NCBI GenBank assembly: GCA_020744425.1
Contig: JAGMUV010000010.1
Span: forward strand, 1,736,001-1,800,000
DNA: 64,000 nucleotides
Direction: 5' to 3'
Source of the DNA: Dactylonectria macrodidyma
Lineage: Eukaryota > Ascomycota > Sordariomycetes > Hypocreales > Nectriaceae
The position numbers and the translations under genes are program-made. The notes under the pieces were generated by a model. It was not told the DNA's origin. It made no database searches and saw only the letters and a list, made by a program, of their open reading frames with translations. Within the stretch, counting starts at the first letter, position 1. Each line of letters opens with the position of its first letter. Of the stretch, positions 46,825-57,359 are shown piece by piece.

Positions 46825-47829
46825 ATGGAGGGCTTTCAGCGAAAAACACTCATTACGCAGCGTTCACTCAAGTACACGTATTATGTCTCTCATCCTGGTA
46901 CACCTACCAAACAACATCCCGCTTTGCTCTTCGTTCACGGATTTCCCGATTCAGCACACCTCTGGTCAGGCGTGATCGCCACGCTTTGCAACCTGCCAAA
47001 CAAAATAATCGTCCCCGATTGCTTGGGATACGGCGGAACCGACAAGCCTGAAGATACCACTTTGTACGCTTACAAAGATCAAGCTGATGATCTTGTGGAC
47101 ATACTAAATCACGAGAACGCCAAATTCACAGTGATTATCGGACATGACTGGGGCAGCGCACTAGCTCAGCGAACCTATCTCCACTGGCGAAATCTGTTCG
47201 TCGGTGTGGTCCTCCTCAATACTGGATACATGGTCCCATCGGATCAGCCATTTGACCTCGATTCCATCAATGAGCTCACTCAAAAGACATTGGGTTACCC
47301 ACAGTTTGCATATTGGGATCTCTTCACTGCGCCCGACGGCGCCGAGATAATCGATGCGAATCTGGAGAGAATGTGGCAGGTATTGCACGGCGATGTGGAA
47401 GACTGGATGCAAAAATTGTTTTGTGTCCCAAACGCTATGCGCAATTTTCTGCTGAGCGAGGAAGAGGTCCCGCTGAGGAGATATGCTCATCAGATGGGAT
47501 GGAAAGACCAGTTCATGCAACAGTTCAAGACCAGTGGGTTTGCCTCAGCGTTACAGATGTACAAGGCCACTGCTTTGAACATTCAAACCATGTCTGACTC
47601 TACTATTCCCAAAGACGGCTTGGCAATTGAGGTACCACTGCTGTTTGTAATTTGTACAAAAGATGCCGTTTGTGTGCCAGAGATGATGGCGCCAGCAAAG
47701 AGCCAAGGTCTCGTACCGCATTTAAAGGAGGTTTTTATCGAGTCTGCACATTGGTCGCCAATGGAGAAGCCGGAAGAAATCGCCTCACACATCAGGGATT
47801 TCGTGATTGAGATAGCTCCACCTAGTTAG
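46825..47829 (+). CDS. Epoxide-hydrolase-like alpha/beta hydrolase
   Basis: An intronless 334-residue protein from ATG 46825, the first ATG fitting the fold. The oxyanion motif HGFPD (38-42), the nucleophile GHDWGS with D108, YGGTDKP, and the C-terminal histidine in SAHWSPMEKPEEI match soluble epoxide hydrolases (and fluoroacetate or haloalkane dehalogenase cousins), which open an epoxide through an aspartyl ester. Lactone or ester cleavage by this subclass is also known. It is head-to-head with the FAD monooxygenase fusion, so hydrolysis of the epoxide made by that enzyme is the simplest joint role. The cap domain region (about 130-230) is of normal length. It looks intact. Confidence 0.9.
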   Translation: MEGFQRKTLITQRSLKYTYYVSHPGTPTKQHPALLFVHGFPDSAHLWSGVIATLCNLPNKIIVPDCLGYGGTDKPEDTTLYAYKDQADDLVDILNHENAKFTVIIGHDWGSALAQRTYLHWRNLFVGVVLLNTGYMVPSDQPFDLDSINELTQKTLGYPQFAYWDLFTAPDGAEIIDANLERMWQVLHGDVEDWMQKLFCVPNAMRNFLLSEEEVPLRRYAHQMGWKDQFMQQFKTSGFASALQMYKATALNIQTMSDSTIPKDGLAIEVPLLFVICTKDAVCVPEMMAPAKSQGLVPHLKEVFIESAHWSPMEKPEEIASHIRDFVIEIAPPS

Positions 47830-48076
47830 TGCCCAACACATCTTTTGAACCTTTGAAACTAATTCACATCAAATTTGAATACTACTCGATAAGATGTACT
47901 GGGAGATAATATGTCAGGACTGGCATGCGTACGAATTCGTTGACGACTTTTATAATTATGCCAAAGATAAAAACGTGCTTGGTCTAGTGTCAGTGCTGGG
48001 GTACACGACTATTTAGTGGCTAGGCTCTCAGGATCCTTGATATTTAAGATGCTTTATTTCAGTACTCTATCGCTAG

Positions 48077-49598
48077 TTATGCGGCCATGTTGATAAGAAC
48101 CGTCTTTGGTTCAGTAAACAACCTCAATGCATACTCCCCAAATTCCCGCCCAATACCACTCTGTTTTTTACCCCCAAAGGGAGCTTGCATGTGTTGCAGA
48201 CTGACACAGTTGATGCCGACAACGCCCGATTCCAAAGCTGAAGATATTCGCAAAGCTCGTGTGATGTCTTGTGTGAAAACGCCAGACATCAATCCGAACT
48301 CGGTGTCGTTAGCCAGCTTCAAAACCTCTTCTTCGGTCTCAAACGTTTTAATGATGCTGACGGGACCAAAAATCTCATTCCGGTAGATTTCAGCGTCATC
48401 CTTTGGATTCAAAAACACGGTTGGCTCCATGAAACACCCTGTATCGCCGTGCTGGACGCCACCGACAACCAGCTCCGCCTCAGAACTTCCTCGCTTCACC
48501 ATCTTCTTCACCCTCTCAAGCTGGGACTCATCCACCATGGGTCCCAGTCTGACATCTGGATTTTGAGGGTCTCCCAAATCATCTGCAGCTGCCTTCATTC
48601 TTTTCTTGTATTCTTCGATGAATTGAGCTGCAATGCTCTTCTGGACGTACACTCTTGAAGCGGCAACACACAGTTGTCCACTTCGTGTCAAGATTGCATT
48701 GATTGTCCAAGTAAGTGCATTTTCGAGATTAGCATCGTCAAATACGATTGCCGGGCTCTTTCCTCCAAGTTCAAGCGTGACTCGCTTCATGTTGCTTCGA
48801 GCGGCAGCCACTTGTATCATCCTGCCAGTTGCCACTGAGCCGGTGAAGCTAACCTTGCGAATCCTCATATGCTCTGCAAGCAGGGCGCCAGTGGATCCGG
48901 GTCCGGTAATGACTTGGATGACCCCGGGAGGAAATCCGGCTGTTTCAAAAAGCGAAGCAGCTGCCAAGGAGCCCAGTGGTGTCTTCTCGCTAGGCTTCAC
49001 GATCATAACATTTCCTGTCGCAAGTGCAGGCGCAACCTTGAGAAAAAAGCAGGCAAGTGGTGCATTGAAAGGATTGATGGCAGCACAAACGCCCAGTGGC
49101 TCGTGTCGAACGAGTTTGACGAATCCTAATTCACTTTAGCATCGATTACTGCCAAGCATCGTTTATCGATCTTGACCTACCATCGTCGTCGGGAAAGTAA
49201 TCCCCTCTCTGTTTGTCCGTCCACCCTGCGTAATACAGGACGCAATTCTTGATGTAGTTTCGTTCACGAACGGGACCCAGAGAAATTGGAATCCCCGACG
49301 TTAATGAATCCAGCGTTAAGATGGGCATGAGCTCCTCATCTAACAACGAGGCGAGTTTGAGAAGACAATCAGTCCGTTGAATAGCTGTAAACCGACTCCA
49401 CGGTCCACGAAACGCTTCTTCAGCATGTTTCACGGCTGCTTCAACGTCTGCGGGCCCGGCGATTGGGACGTTGTCAGTAACGAGGCTGTTATCTTTGGGG
49501 TTTTTTAAGCTGTATGTCTCTCCACTCTGTGCATCGACATATTGGCCATTCAAGTACAACTTGGAGTAAGCTTTCGGATCCAAGCTATCGCTACCCAT
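48077..49598 (-). CDS. NAD(P)-dependent aldehyde dehydrogenase
   Basis: Two exons, 49598-49181 and 49125-48077, give 488 residues, normal for class 1/2-type ALDHs. The general-base glutamate is in VTLELGGKSPA, the catalytic cysteine in SGQLCVAASRVYV, and the cofactor turn in SFTGSVATGR; the C-terminal EIFGPV and PFGGKKQSGIGREFG motifs are intact. It oxidises an aldehyde to the acid. It is divergently paired with the zinc alcohol dehydrogenase, the same alcohol-to-aldehyde-to-acid pairing found downstream of BVMOs in bacterial cyclohexanol pathways (chnD and chnE). The intron 49180-49126 has GT-AG ends. The substrate is not predictable from sequence alone. Confidence 0.92.
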
Positions 49599-50054
49599 TG
49601 TGAGTTATTGATAATGGACTGACACTTTGATCAACTAGCGAAGCCGAGGAGGTCAAAACTTTTTTGAAAGGATGCCAATGCTTTGTTAGTCTGCGCCACT
49701 GACGGGTGCACTTAAATTCTTGGTACTCGCTGAATTTTGGTACACTCTCGGTCCGGATAGCCCTTCCGTTCTAGCGTTGACACACCCGTTCACGGATATG
49801 CATGGCATTCATGTCTCCGAATCTCTCCAAGGTCGCATTGAAAGCCTCGGACATAATCCGACGCCCAGGCTCCGGCTCAGCAAATTCGGCAATCCAACGC
49901 CAGCTGAGGGACCCTCAAATGGGCTATCAAGCTCGCTCCATGCCGACGAGACTCCGACTAACAAAATAAATGCCTACGACTTACATTTGACTTACATTCT
50001 TCAAAAGTCGTTTTTTTGTTGTAATCCAAAGTTTTCAAACGCCACGACGAAGCA
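49599..50054. promoter_or_regulatory. Divergent promoter region, ALDH / alcohol dehydrogenase
   Basis: 456 bp shared by the two genes, with GGTCCGGATAG at 49750-49760, which resembles the motifs before the AtuA-like gene and BVMO 2. No gene is seen. Confidence 0.45.
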
Positions 50055-51119
50055 ATGGGAGACCTGATGGATGTCTGGGCCCTGACAGAATGGGACAAGC
50101 CTCTGCAGAAGATCCGCCAGCCCATTCCGATCCCTAAGTCCACGGAAGTCGTAGTGAGAGTCACTCACGCTGGCCTTTGCCATTCCGATCTTCACACCGC
50201 CGAAGGTTTCTACGACATGGGGGGAGGGCAGCGCTTTTACGTCAAAGACCGAGGCATCAAACTACCAGTCGCTTTAGGTCATGAGATACTTGGAGCAGTT
50301 GCCGCGGTCGGGCCAGACGTGAAACTGGTCCCGGTTGGATCTCATCAGATTGTCTATCCGTGGCTTGGCTGTGGCTCTTGCACTCGATGCATACAGGAAG
50401 AGGACAACTTGTGCGCTGCGCAACGAGGGCTCGGGACACTACAAAATGGCGGATTCGCCGAGTATGTAGTGGTTCCGCATCCAAAGTATCTAGTCAATCT
50501 GGGTCATCTCGATCCTGCGGTGGCTTGTACCTACGGCTGTGCTGGAATCACGACCCTCAGCGCAGTCAGTAAGGTGATGCCTCTCCCCTCAGATGAGCCA
50601 GTCCTCCTCATTGGAGCAGGAGGGTTAGGGCTCACTGCAATATCAGTGCTCAAGGCATTTGGTCACAAGTTTATCGTCACTGCCGACATTAACGACAAGA
50701 GCCTAGCTGCGGCCACTGCAGCCGGCGCAACAAAGACCGTCAACACCTCTGGCTCTTCCCCATCAAAGGACATTCTGGCGGCCACCAACGGGCCAGTCCT
50801 TGCGGTGATCGATTTTGTGAACAACTCAGCCACCGCGGGGTTGGTGACTAGCTTGGTAGCTAAAGGAGCCAAGTGGGTGCAGGTTGGGGTGATGGGAGGC
50901 TCCATCGAGATGTCACTAGTAGCGAACATCTTCAAGGGCCTCACCATTTATTCAAACATCACGGGGAACTTGGACGAGCTTCGCAGGCTTGTACAGCTAG
51001 CGCAGGAAGGGAAGCTAAGTCCTGTACCTATCCAGAAGATGGACTGGAACTCTGTAAATGAGGCAATGGATTTACTCAAGGCAGGGAAAGTGTCCAAACG
51101 GATCGTACTTGTAAAGTAA
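50055..51119 (+). CDS. Zinc-dependent medium-chain alcohol dehydrogenase
   Basis: An intronless 354-residue MDR-family enzyme. Catalytic zinc ligands are in GLCHSDLH and GHEILG, the structural zinc site is CGSCTRCIQEEDNLC with the four-cysteine pattern, and the cofactor site is LIGAGGLGLTAI. An acidic residue (TADIND) after the second strand points to NAD. It oxidises a primary or secondary alcohol, plausibly the hydroxy acid or alcohol released after lactone or ester hydrolysis, whose aldehyde then goes to the divergent ALDH. An alternative is a 6-hydroxyhexanoate dehydrogenase-like role. It marks the right end of the recognisable oxidative block. Confidence 0.92.
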   Translation: MGDLMDVWALTEWDKPLQKIRQPIPIPKSTEVVVRVTHAGLCHSDLHTAEGFYDMGGGQRFYVKDRGIKLPVALGHEILGAVAAVGPDVKLVPVGSHQIVYPWLGCGSCTRCIQEEDNLCAAQRGLGTLQNGGFAEYVVVPHPKYLVNLGHLDPAVACTYGCAGITTLSAVSKVMPLPSDEPVLLIGAGGLGLTAISVLKAFGHKFIVTADINDKSLAAATAAGATKTVNTSGSSPSKDILAATNGPVLAVIDFVNNSATAGLVTSLVAKGAKWVQVGVMGGSIEMSLVANIFKGLTIYSNITGNLDELRRLVQLAQEGKLSPVPIQKMDWNSVNEAMDLLKAGKVSKRIVLVK

Positions 51120-52561
51120 TGATGGCACCAAAAATTAACTTGTCGTTCTATTGCGTTTCAGATTCATATCTTGTTGTCCGGGTCATGAGTCGCCTAACGA
51201 AATAGTTTAACTCATTGTCAGCGACTCATCAGTAAGGTCGAGTGGGTGAACCGTTTATTTCTTCAACACCGTCAGCTATCTCCCAACCCTGACATTTGTG
51301 GCATAGGTCTACTTCCACCCAAAAGCTAGAGCGGTTCCTGGAGGCTACAGCTGAACCCCTGTTTCGGAACTCTTCCGGGTGCAATCACAGTGATAGTGTA
51401 GCATGTCTGAAGTTCCTCTTGAGGTAGTCCTTCATACAGTATGCCAAATGGAGGAACCAGGCTGCGGGAGGAATATACTCGCTTCGTCAAGGATTGCACT
51501 TTGGAACCAAGACAACGCCTATGTAGATCGAAGGATAACCAGCCAGACCACAAGTGTACAAAGAGTGCAAACGAATGGCTTTGGCCAAGGATGCCCTCAA
51601 CAATGTCGGGCCGCAGATTAGTGTCGGTCGTGATGCCGAAGGGTCCATGAGGATAATTTCTAACTGCGGCCCTCATCGGTGAGCCACCGAACCACCGACG
51701 CCTGAATTTCTTTCCCCTAACTATGCCGACAAGGAATTACCACCGGTCCCTCTCGCTAGTTTATCCTAGCCATCGGGAGTTTACTACGTAGTATAGGCAA
51801 AGGACGGCGTGCGTTGCGGCTGGAGGCCGGGAAGCGGACAAAGGCCGAGACGATCACTGGCCACACAGCTTCGGCGATTACCGAGGCCATGGCGTCTGTT
51901 TTTTCGATAATGGCCTTGACCCATTGACAGTTAGCACAATGAACCGAAAGCCAAGGGCTCAGATTCTCCAGAAAATAAAAAAAGATACCAAGAATAATCG
52001 ACAGAGTGGCCAGAGAGATGGCAATTGACAATACACCGATCAAGATAACAAGAGGCAAACCAAAGCTAGACACTATTTCTGGGGAGTGCCATCCTTATCG
52101 AGTTTTCGCATCCCAAGCTTTGGCCCCTTGTGTCCATAATTCCACCCTGATGTATGTACGAGGGTTTCGGTATCTAACCATTAATGGAATGTCGGGTCCG
52201 AGTATCCGGGGAACGGCATTCTCCGGCACATGATTCCCCACACCCCGCTCTTCGGCACATGCGTGGCTCATGACATGCTAAGACACTTTGGGTTTGATCA
52301 TGAGCTGACCTTAGGTATGCAGCGCGTGTTCTACTAGCAGTGTACCCTCCCGATAGATTACATAACCTTCCTGTAACCATATGTTGACTCTCGCCCAGAT
52401 AGGTGAATGGTCTATATAACAACGTCGTCGTCCATCGAAATTCTTAATCTGTTCACCCAGTTATCTGAACTTCAGCAGTTTCTTAACAATCTTACCTCTT
52501 ATTCCTATCATATCCATCTTTCCCACCAACTCTCGAAACAGCATCATACCATCAGTTCATC
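51120..52561. other. Long gap without a supported gene
   Basis: 1.4 kb to the right of the alcohol dehydrogenase. Minus frames of 116 codons (51676-51326) and 105 codons (52073-51756, starting at a GTG and rich in hydrophobic residues) are unrecognised; the second could be an exon of a small membrane protein. The last 200 bp are the upstream region of the next gene, including TATATAAC at about 52412-52419. Confidence 0.35.
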
Positions 52562-53451
52562 ATGGGGCTCAACGCTTGGTTGCACCGCAAGACTGAGACC
52601 TGGTCTCGCTCGTGGCTTCTGAGCAACACCGCCATTCAATACTACAGTGCATGTTGTGGTGCAGCATCTGTCATCTTCTTTGTCGTCTCTTTTGCCATCG
52701 CCGACTTTATCCCTCCACCCAAGCCTTCCTGGGGTGCTGAGCAGGTTGCCAAGTTTTACCAGGACCATACCACACGCATCCATGCGGGCGCTGCGATCAA
52801 CATGATAGCTGGTGGATTCTATTTGCCCTTTTCGACTGCAATTTCCTACCAAATCCGCCGTGTCCCCAATATGCCCTACATCATCCATCAAGTTCAGCTC
52901 GCTTCAGCAGCGGCCGGTATCTGGACTTTTATGCTGCCTGGAATCGTTCTTGCTATCGCGTCATATCGCCCCGATCGGCCGGTAGAGATCACCCATGCCC
53001 TAAACGACTTCTTTGTAAGTAGCCCGCATTCGGCAAACATTAAATGGTCTGGTCATTGCCAGCTCTACGCTACTAGAAAACACTGACACCTATTTAATCA
53101 CAGTGGCTCGTTGCATTTATGCCTTGGCCTACGTTCATGGTACAGAACTTTGCTTTCGCCTATGCTATTATTATCGACACTCGCAAGAAGCCTCTATTCC
53201 CTAAGGAACTCGCTATTGTTAACATTCTTATGCCGATAATTTTCTCCCTTGCGACCGGCATGCATACTGTGTACAGTGGACCCTTTGCATGGGATGGAGT
53301 GATAACTTTCTATTTGGTTGGATTTACATTTCTTGTGCAAGTGTGTGTTGACTCAGTTTGCCTGGCCTTAGCCGCTCGAGAGGAGGAGAGGATTGAGAAG
53401 ACGGAAAAGGATGCTCCATCGAATGGAGTTTGTGAGACATCTTCTGTTTAG
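52562..53451 (+). CDS. Six-helix integral membrane protein of unknown function
   Basis: Exons 52562-53014 and 53104-53451 give 266 residues. The intron 53015-53103 has GTAAGT and CAG ends. About six hydrophobic helices can be seen (around residues 30-50, 78-100, 112-134, 150-172, 184-208 and 216-240), with a short charged tail rich in Glu, Lys and Arg. There is no signal peptide or catalytic motif that I recognise. Proteins of this size and topology occur as accessory genes next to fungal metabolic clusters, so it may belong to the block, but a 1.4-kb gap separates it. Function is left open; transport and membrane-bound catalysis are both possible. Confidence 0.8.
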
Positions 53452-54428
53452 CATTCAGAAATCGTCTTTAAGCTACTAGAGGCTACGTAGCACGCTTTAG
53501 ATAGAGGAGTGCTATATCATCAATACTACCTCTTGTAGAATATCGTCGAGTTTTTGTTATAACGCCACCTGTTGATACGTGTGTACTACGTTCGGAAGAG
53601 GTATATTTACCAGACAAACAAATGATAAGAACTGAGATATAAGCTGAGATTACAGAGTTGAGTTAAGGAGATAAGGAGCTGAGGAGGCTGTTATTGTAAT
53701 ACCATTACTAAAGGAATGATTAATCATGTGGCACTTGTGTCTGTCCTTGGAGTATAGGGTAGATCAGAGTCAGGTGGATAGTTCATGTAAAATGTTAAGT
53801 TAATTAGGAGGGTCACTTTGATAATAGCAGTCTTATAGCGATCGCCGTAAACATCAAACCATCTCTAAAACTATTTGATTATGGTTAAAACGGATGGGCT
53901 CAGCGATTAACGGGCCGTGACGCAGGTTTGTAGCTGTTTTCTCACTTTTAGTGAAGGGTAATAAAAATGGCACCCGTAAGGCATTTTGGGTCGTAAAGGT
54001 GGTGTATCAATCCTAGTGAATTAGGAGGCGCAAGGGTCTATACTATAAGTGGCTCACACGGACCGTTTGGTAGCTAGAGTTTTACAAAGGAGGGCGTGGA
54101 AGAAAGAACTTTTCGTCCCTCAAGGCATGGCATAGGAATCGGTGCTATTTTTGACCGTATTATTCAATCGATCTGCCCCCGCATCACGCCATGTCCTATG
54201 AGGCAGAAGAAGGTTGACGACACATTGTTTAGTCGTCACCACTCCGCTGCCTAGTACCTTTCGGCTCTTCAATAATTATAAATTAACGATGATTCGAACT
54301 CAACTGAGAGCAAAAGCCACTGGAAACCTCAAAGATCACCTACCAATCCTTAGGTCTACTTCGCTCAGCCATCCCAGAAAAAAAAAAACCTCCGTCCAAC
54401 CCAGACCCTACGGCCTCATTTGTTCAGA
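53452..54428. other. AT-rich gap
   Basis: About 1 kb rich in A and T with purine-rich GAG/AAG runs near 53640-53700 and no open frame of note. It looks like untranslated and possibly decayed repeat sequence, and separates the metabolic block from the right-hand genes. An A-run lies at about 54369-54381, close to the next start. Confidence 0.4.
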
Positions 54429-55403
54429 ATGAAGGTTCTCATCCTTGGAGGCAGCCAGTTCGTCGGCCGAGCCGCAGCCACTGAGGCACTCTCTCGCGGC
54501 CATGAGGTCACGGTCCTGAACCGAGGGAAGCGGCCCCCCGTCGACGGTGCAGCAGCCATAATCGGTGATCGTCTGTCGCCAGACGGCATGAAAGGCCTGG
54601 AGGGGAAGTCCTTTGATGCAGTCGTCGATACCTGGGCCGGCGACGCGGTTGCCGTCGAGATGGCAGCCAATGCGCTTCGTGGCCGTATTGGCCATTTCAT
54701 ATACGTCTCAAGTCTGAGCGTCTATCTGTCCAGCAACCAACCCCCCACTACAGAGACGTCCCCAGTGCTAGACCCGGAGACAAGCACCTTCAAGTACGGC
54801 TCCGACAAGCTCCGAGGTGAGCTCGCGGCTGAAGCTGCGGGAGCCCCCGTTCTCATCGCCCGCCCCGGGCTCATATTGGGTCCTCATGAAGGCGCAAAGG
54901 GCCGTCTTCCCTGGTGGCTCAACCGGATGTCAAGAGGGGGTCCAACTCTTGCCCCCGGACCGTCCGATATGACCTTACAGTTCATCGACGCCCGAGATCT
55001 CGCCAAGTTTCTAATCGACGGTGCCGAGTCTCGCCTGACGGGCATCTTCAACACGCTAAGCCAACCGGGCCATTCGTCCATGGGGGAGCTGCTCAACACT
55101 TGCAATGCTGTGACCGGTGGGAATGCATCTCTGGTGTGGACGGAGACTGACAAGATCCTGGCCAAAGGTGTCAAACCGTGGACAGAACTGCCTATCTGGA
55201 TGCCCGGGAATGAACATGACTTTTGTTACAATGTGGATGTCGGAATGGCATTTGCGGCGGGCCTCCGCACCCGGCCGGCAAAGGAGACGATCGCGGATAC
55301 GTGGGAGTGGCTTCAAAATACTGACAGGGACTCGGATCTTGTCACGGCTAGCACGGACAACATAGGCATAGATCCAGAGAAGGAGCTTGGCGTACTACAG
55401 TGA
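54429..55403 (+). CDS. NAD-dependent epimerase/dehydratase-like protein (extended SDR)
   Basis: An intronless 324-residue protein. The N-terminal cofactor loop is LILGGSQFVGRAA, followed by GHEVTVLNRG, VDTW, VYVSS-like FIYVSSLSVYLS, and an active-site Tyr-Lys pair in KYGSDKLRGE, then RPGLILGP and FIDARDLAKF. The arrangement is that of reductases or epimerases of the atypical/extended SDR class common in actinobacteria. The sequence is visibly richer in G+C than its flanks and has no intron, which could mean horizontal transfer or simply a short gene. The substrate is unknown. It follows an AT-rich gap and probably lies outside the oxidative block. Confidence 0.85.
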   Translation: MKVLILGGSQFVGRAAATEALSRGHEVTVLNRGKRPPVDGAAAIIGDRLSPDGMKGLEGKSFDAVVDTWAGDAVAVEMAANALRGRIGHFIYVSSLSVYLSSNQPPTTETSPVLDPETSTFKYGSDKLRGELAAEAAGAPVLIARPGLILGPHEGAKGRLPWWLNRMSRGGPTLAPGPSDMTLQFIDARDLAKFLIDGAESRLTGIFNTLSQPGHSSMGELLNTCNAVTGGNASLVWTETDKILAKGVKPWTELPIWMPGNEHDFCYNVDVGMAFAAGLRTRPAKETIADTWEWLQNTDRDSDLVTASTDNIGIDPEKELGVLQ

Positions 55404-55595
55404 GACGAGGCCAGGCCGGAAACTCGTCAAGTGAGTAATCAATAATTCGAATCTTGATGCACTTTCGTGGGAATTATAAACATGGACAGGAATAGCTCGT
55501 CGGATTCTCAATCTTCCACCAAATAAATCCAGCGAATTAAACCTAACTAAACGTCTATTTTACGTCATCACATATCTAGGCACCTAATCCACGTT

Positions 55596-56688
55596 CTAAA
55601 TAGTCCTCTTCTTCTCCCGCACAACATGTACAACCCACACACCGTAACCGTCTGATTGTTCGGGGCGGGGGTCTCTGTCGCTTTGGTTGTGTTCATCCAT
55701 CATAATCTTCCACTTGAGGACGGGGTCAGGGCCAACCAAGCCCTGCGTTTGGTCCCATCCTCCAGCCTTGTGTACTCGACCGGAAACCGGTACGAGTGCG
55801 TGTCGCCGATGGAATGTGTGTATCTGATGACCGGCATGCCCTGCGTATCTAATATTCTCTCGTAGTAGCACACTTTGGCGAGCATCTCACTTGTGGTCAC
55901 TTCAGCGTTCAGTGGGCTGACCTGAATGCTCCAGTATATGGATGTCCGCTCCATCGAGGGCGAGTTGCTGCTGGCACAATAGAGTCAAAAAAAGCACAGC
56001 TGACTTTCATGCTCATCCTGTACTGGTTCAGAGTGTGGGGGCCCCAGATGTCGAGATACAGCTCTAGCTCTATCCTTCCACAAGCACGGCGCGCAGTGGC
56101 TTGGTTCTCGGTACAGGGCCATTCACCATGAGTTCCATAAGATCTTCGTCGTAGCGGCCAGAGCTCCGTTTTAGTCACCGAGCCCCCAGGCGAAGACAGC
56201 ATAGTAAGTGTGTGAAACCGGCGAAGCAGCAGCGCGAATCGCTGGTCGGGGAAGTCACTCACTAGCAGTGCTTTGTTAATTACGTTAGAGCTCATGATCA
56301 ACATGGTCCTCGTGAAGCGATGCATATGCTCGTTGAACAGCTGAAAGATGACAAACTCGTACCGCGTGAACTGTAGTGAGAACTGTGCGCGACCAAACTT
56401 TAAGTAACCCAGGACTGAGCTGGCGCTGAAGACGGGCCGGAGACTTCGACGAGAACTGGGGTCGGCGCCCCAGTCCAGTAGGAACTCGATGACCTCGGGC
56501 GAGGTGAAGTCGTCGGCCTCAAGGAGCGCGGTGGCGCCATCGGTGTCTAGGATGTCAATTTCTTGTACATCGAACTCCATTAAATAGTCAAGGAGGGTCT
56601 CGAGGACGTGCGTAAGCTCAGCGGAGGAGCTGTAGTGTTTTTGCAAATGAAGCCAAGTTAGGGACAAGCAAGGGCCTAGGGGATTCAT
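55596..56688 (-). pseudogene. Ankyrin-repeat-like hypothetical gene with two frameshifts
   Basis: Minus-strand coding capacity is split over three frames: 56688 to about 55990, about 55980 to 55730, and about 55725 to 55596. The first part has one ankyrin-like unit (DTDGATALLEADDFTSPEVIEFLLDWGADP). The next two parts read as a coherent tail (SIYWSIQVSPLNAEV, YERILDTQGMPVIRYTHS, then KWKIMMDEHNQSDRD). No intron fits the joins. The first break is at or near a T7 run (plus-strand A7 at 55986-55992), the second near 55725-55735. Either a decayed gene or base-calling errors in a real one. Function unknown. Confidence 0.5.
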
Positions 56689-57359
56689 GTATGTAAGGAC
56701 TTACCGCGGTCCATTGTCGCAGCCTGTAGAACGGTCCCGTTACAGCGCTTCTTGCTCGATCCGACTTGGACTTATTCCTAATGTCTTACTAAACCTTAGA
56801 CAGTTCAGATTGATTGTTGGGAAGCTAAAGAATTAGACATAGCTGCGTGACACTCGTTGGTCTGTACAAGGCGAGCCTGTGTATTTTATTGGATATGATG
56901 GATTGGATGGAATAGATTGATGGCGACGGAGGATCTCGTTTATCTATTTGGTAGGCAGGAAGCTAATTATTTTCCCAGAAGCTTCCCTTTCATCCAGTCG
57001 TTGGATCTGGGCGGTCTGCATACCGGATCCGGTTGTTGAGGCTGTCCTAGGTTTGAGGAAAATGTTGAGGTCTAAAATTATAGGCCGGATCTAGGTCTCA
57101 GTGACATAGATAGCCGGATCCAGAGTCAGTCAAAGACAGGGTTTTCGCCATTAGAGTTAAACCACGTCTTACGACTCAACTGGGAAACATATATTCCCTC
57201 GGAAACTCTATTCAGTGATAGCTCGGAAACGTTACATGTTTGAGTAGTATAAAGACGACTCTTACGACAACAGAGAGGTTCTGCTGTTTTCTCACAGACC
57301 CTGTCATGCTACCGCTCATTCTTGATTAGCCGAGGCCAATACAACTTTGTATAATATCT
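56689..57359. other. Gap with repeated GCCGGATC-like words
   Basis: 671 bp. Words such as CCGGATC recur near 57024, 57084 and 57113. No gene is seen; the right part is the upstream region of the next relic. Confidence 0.35.

Noticed and set aside
5384..51119. Calling the block a polyketide, peptide or terpene biosynthetic cluster
   Set aside because: No PKS, NRPS, prenyltransferase, terpene synthase or P450 motifs are visible; it is kept only as an alternative if core genes lie outside.
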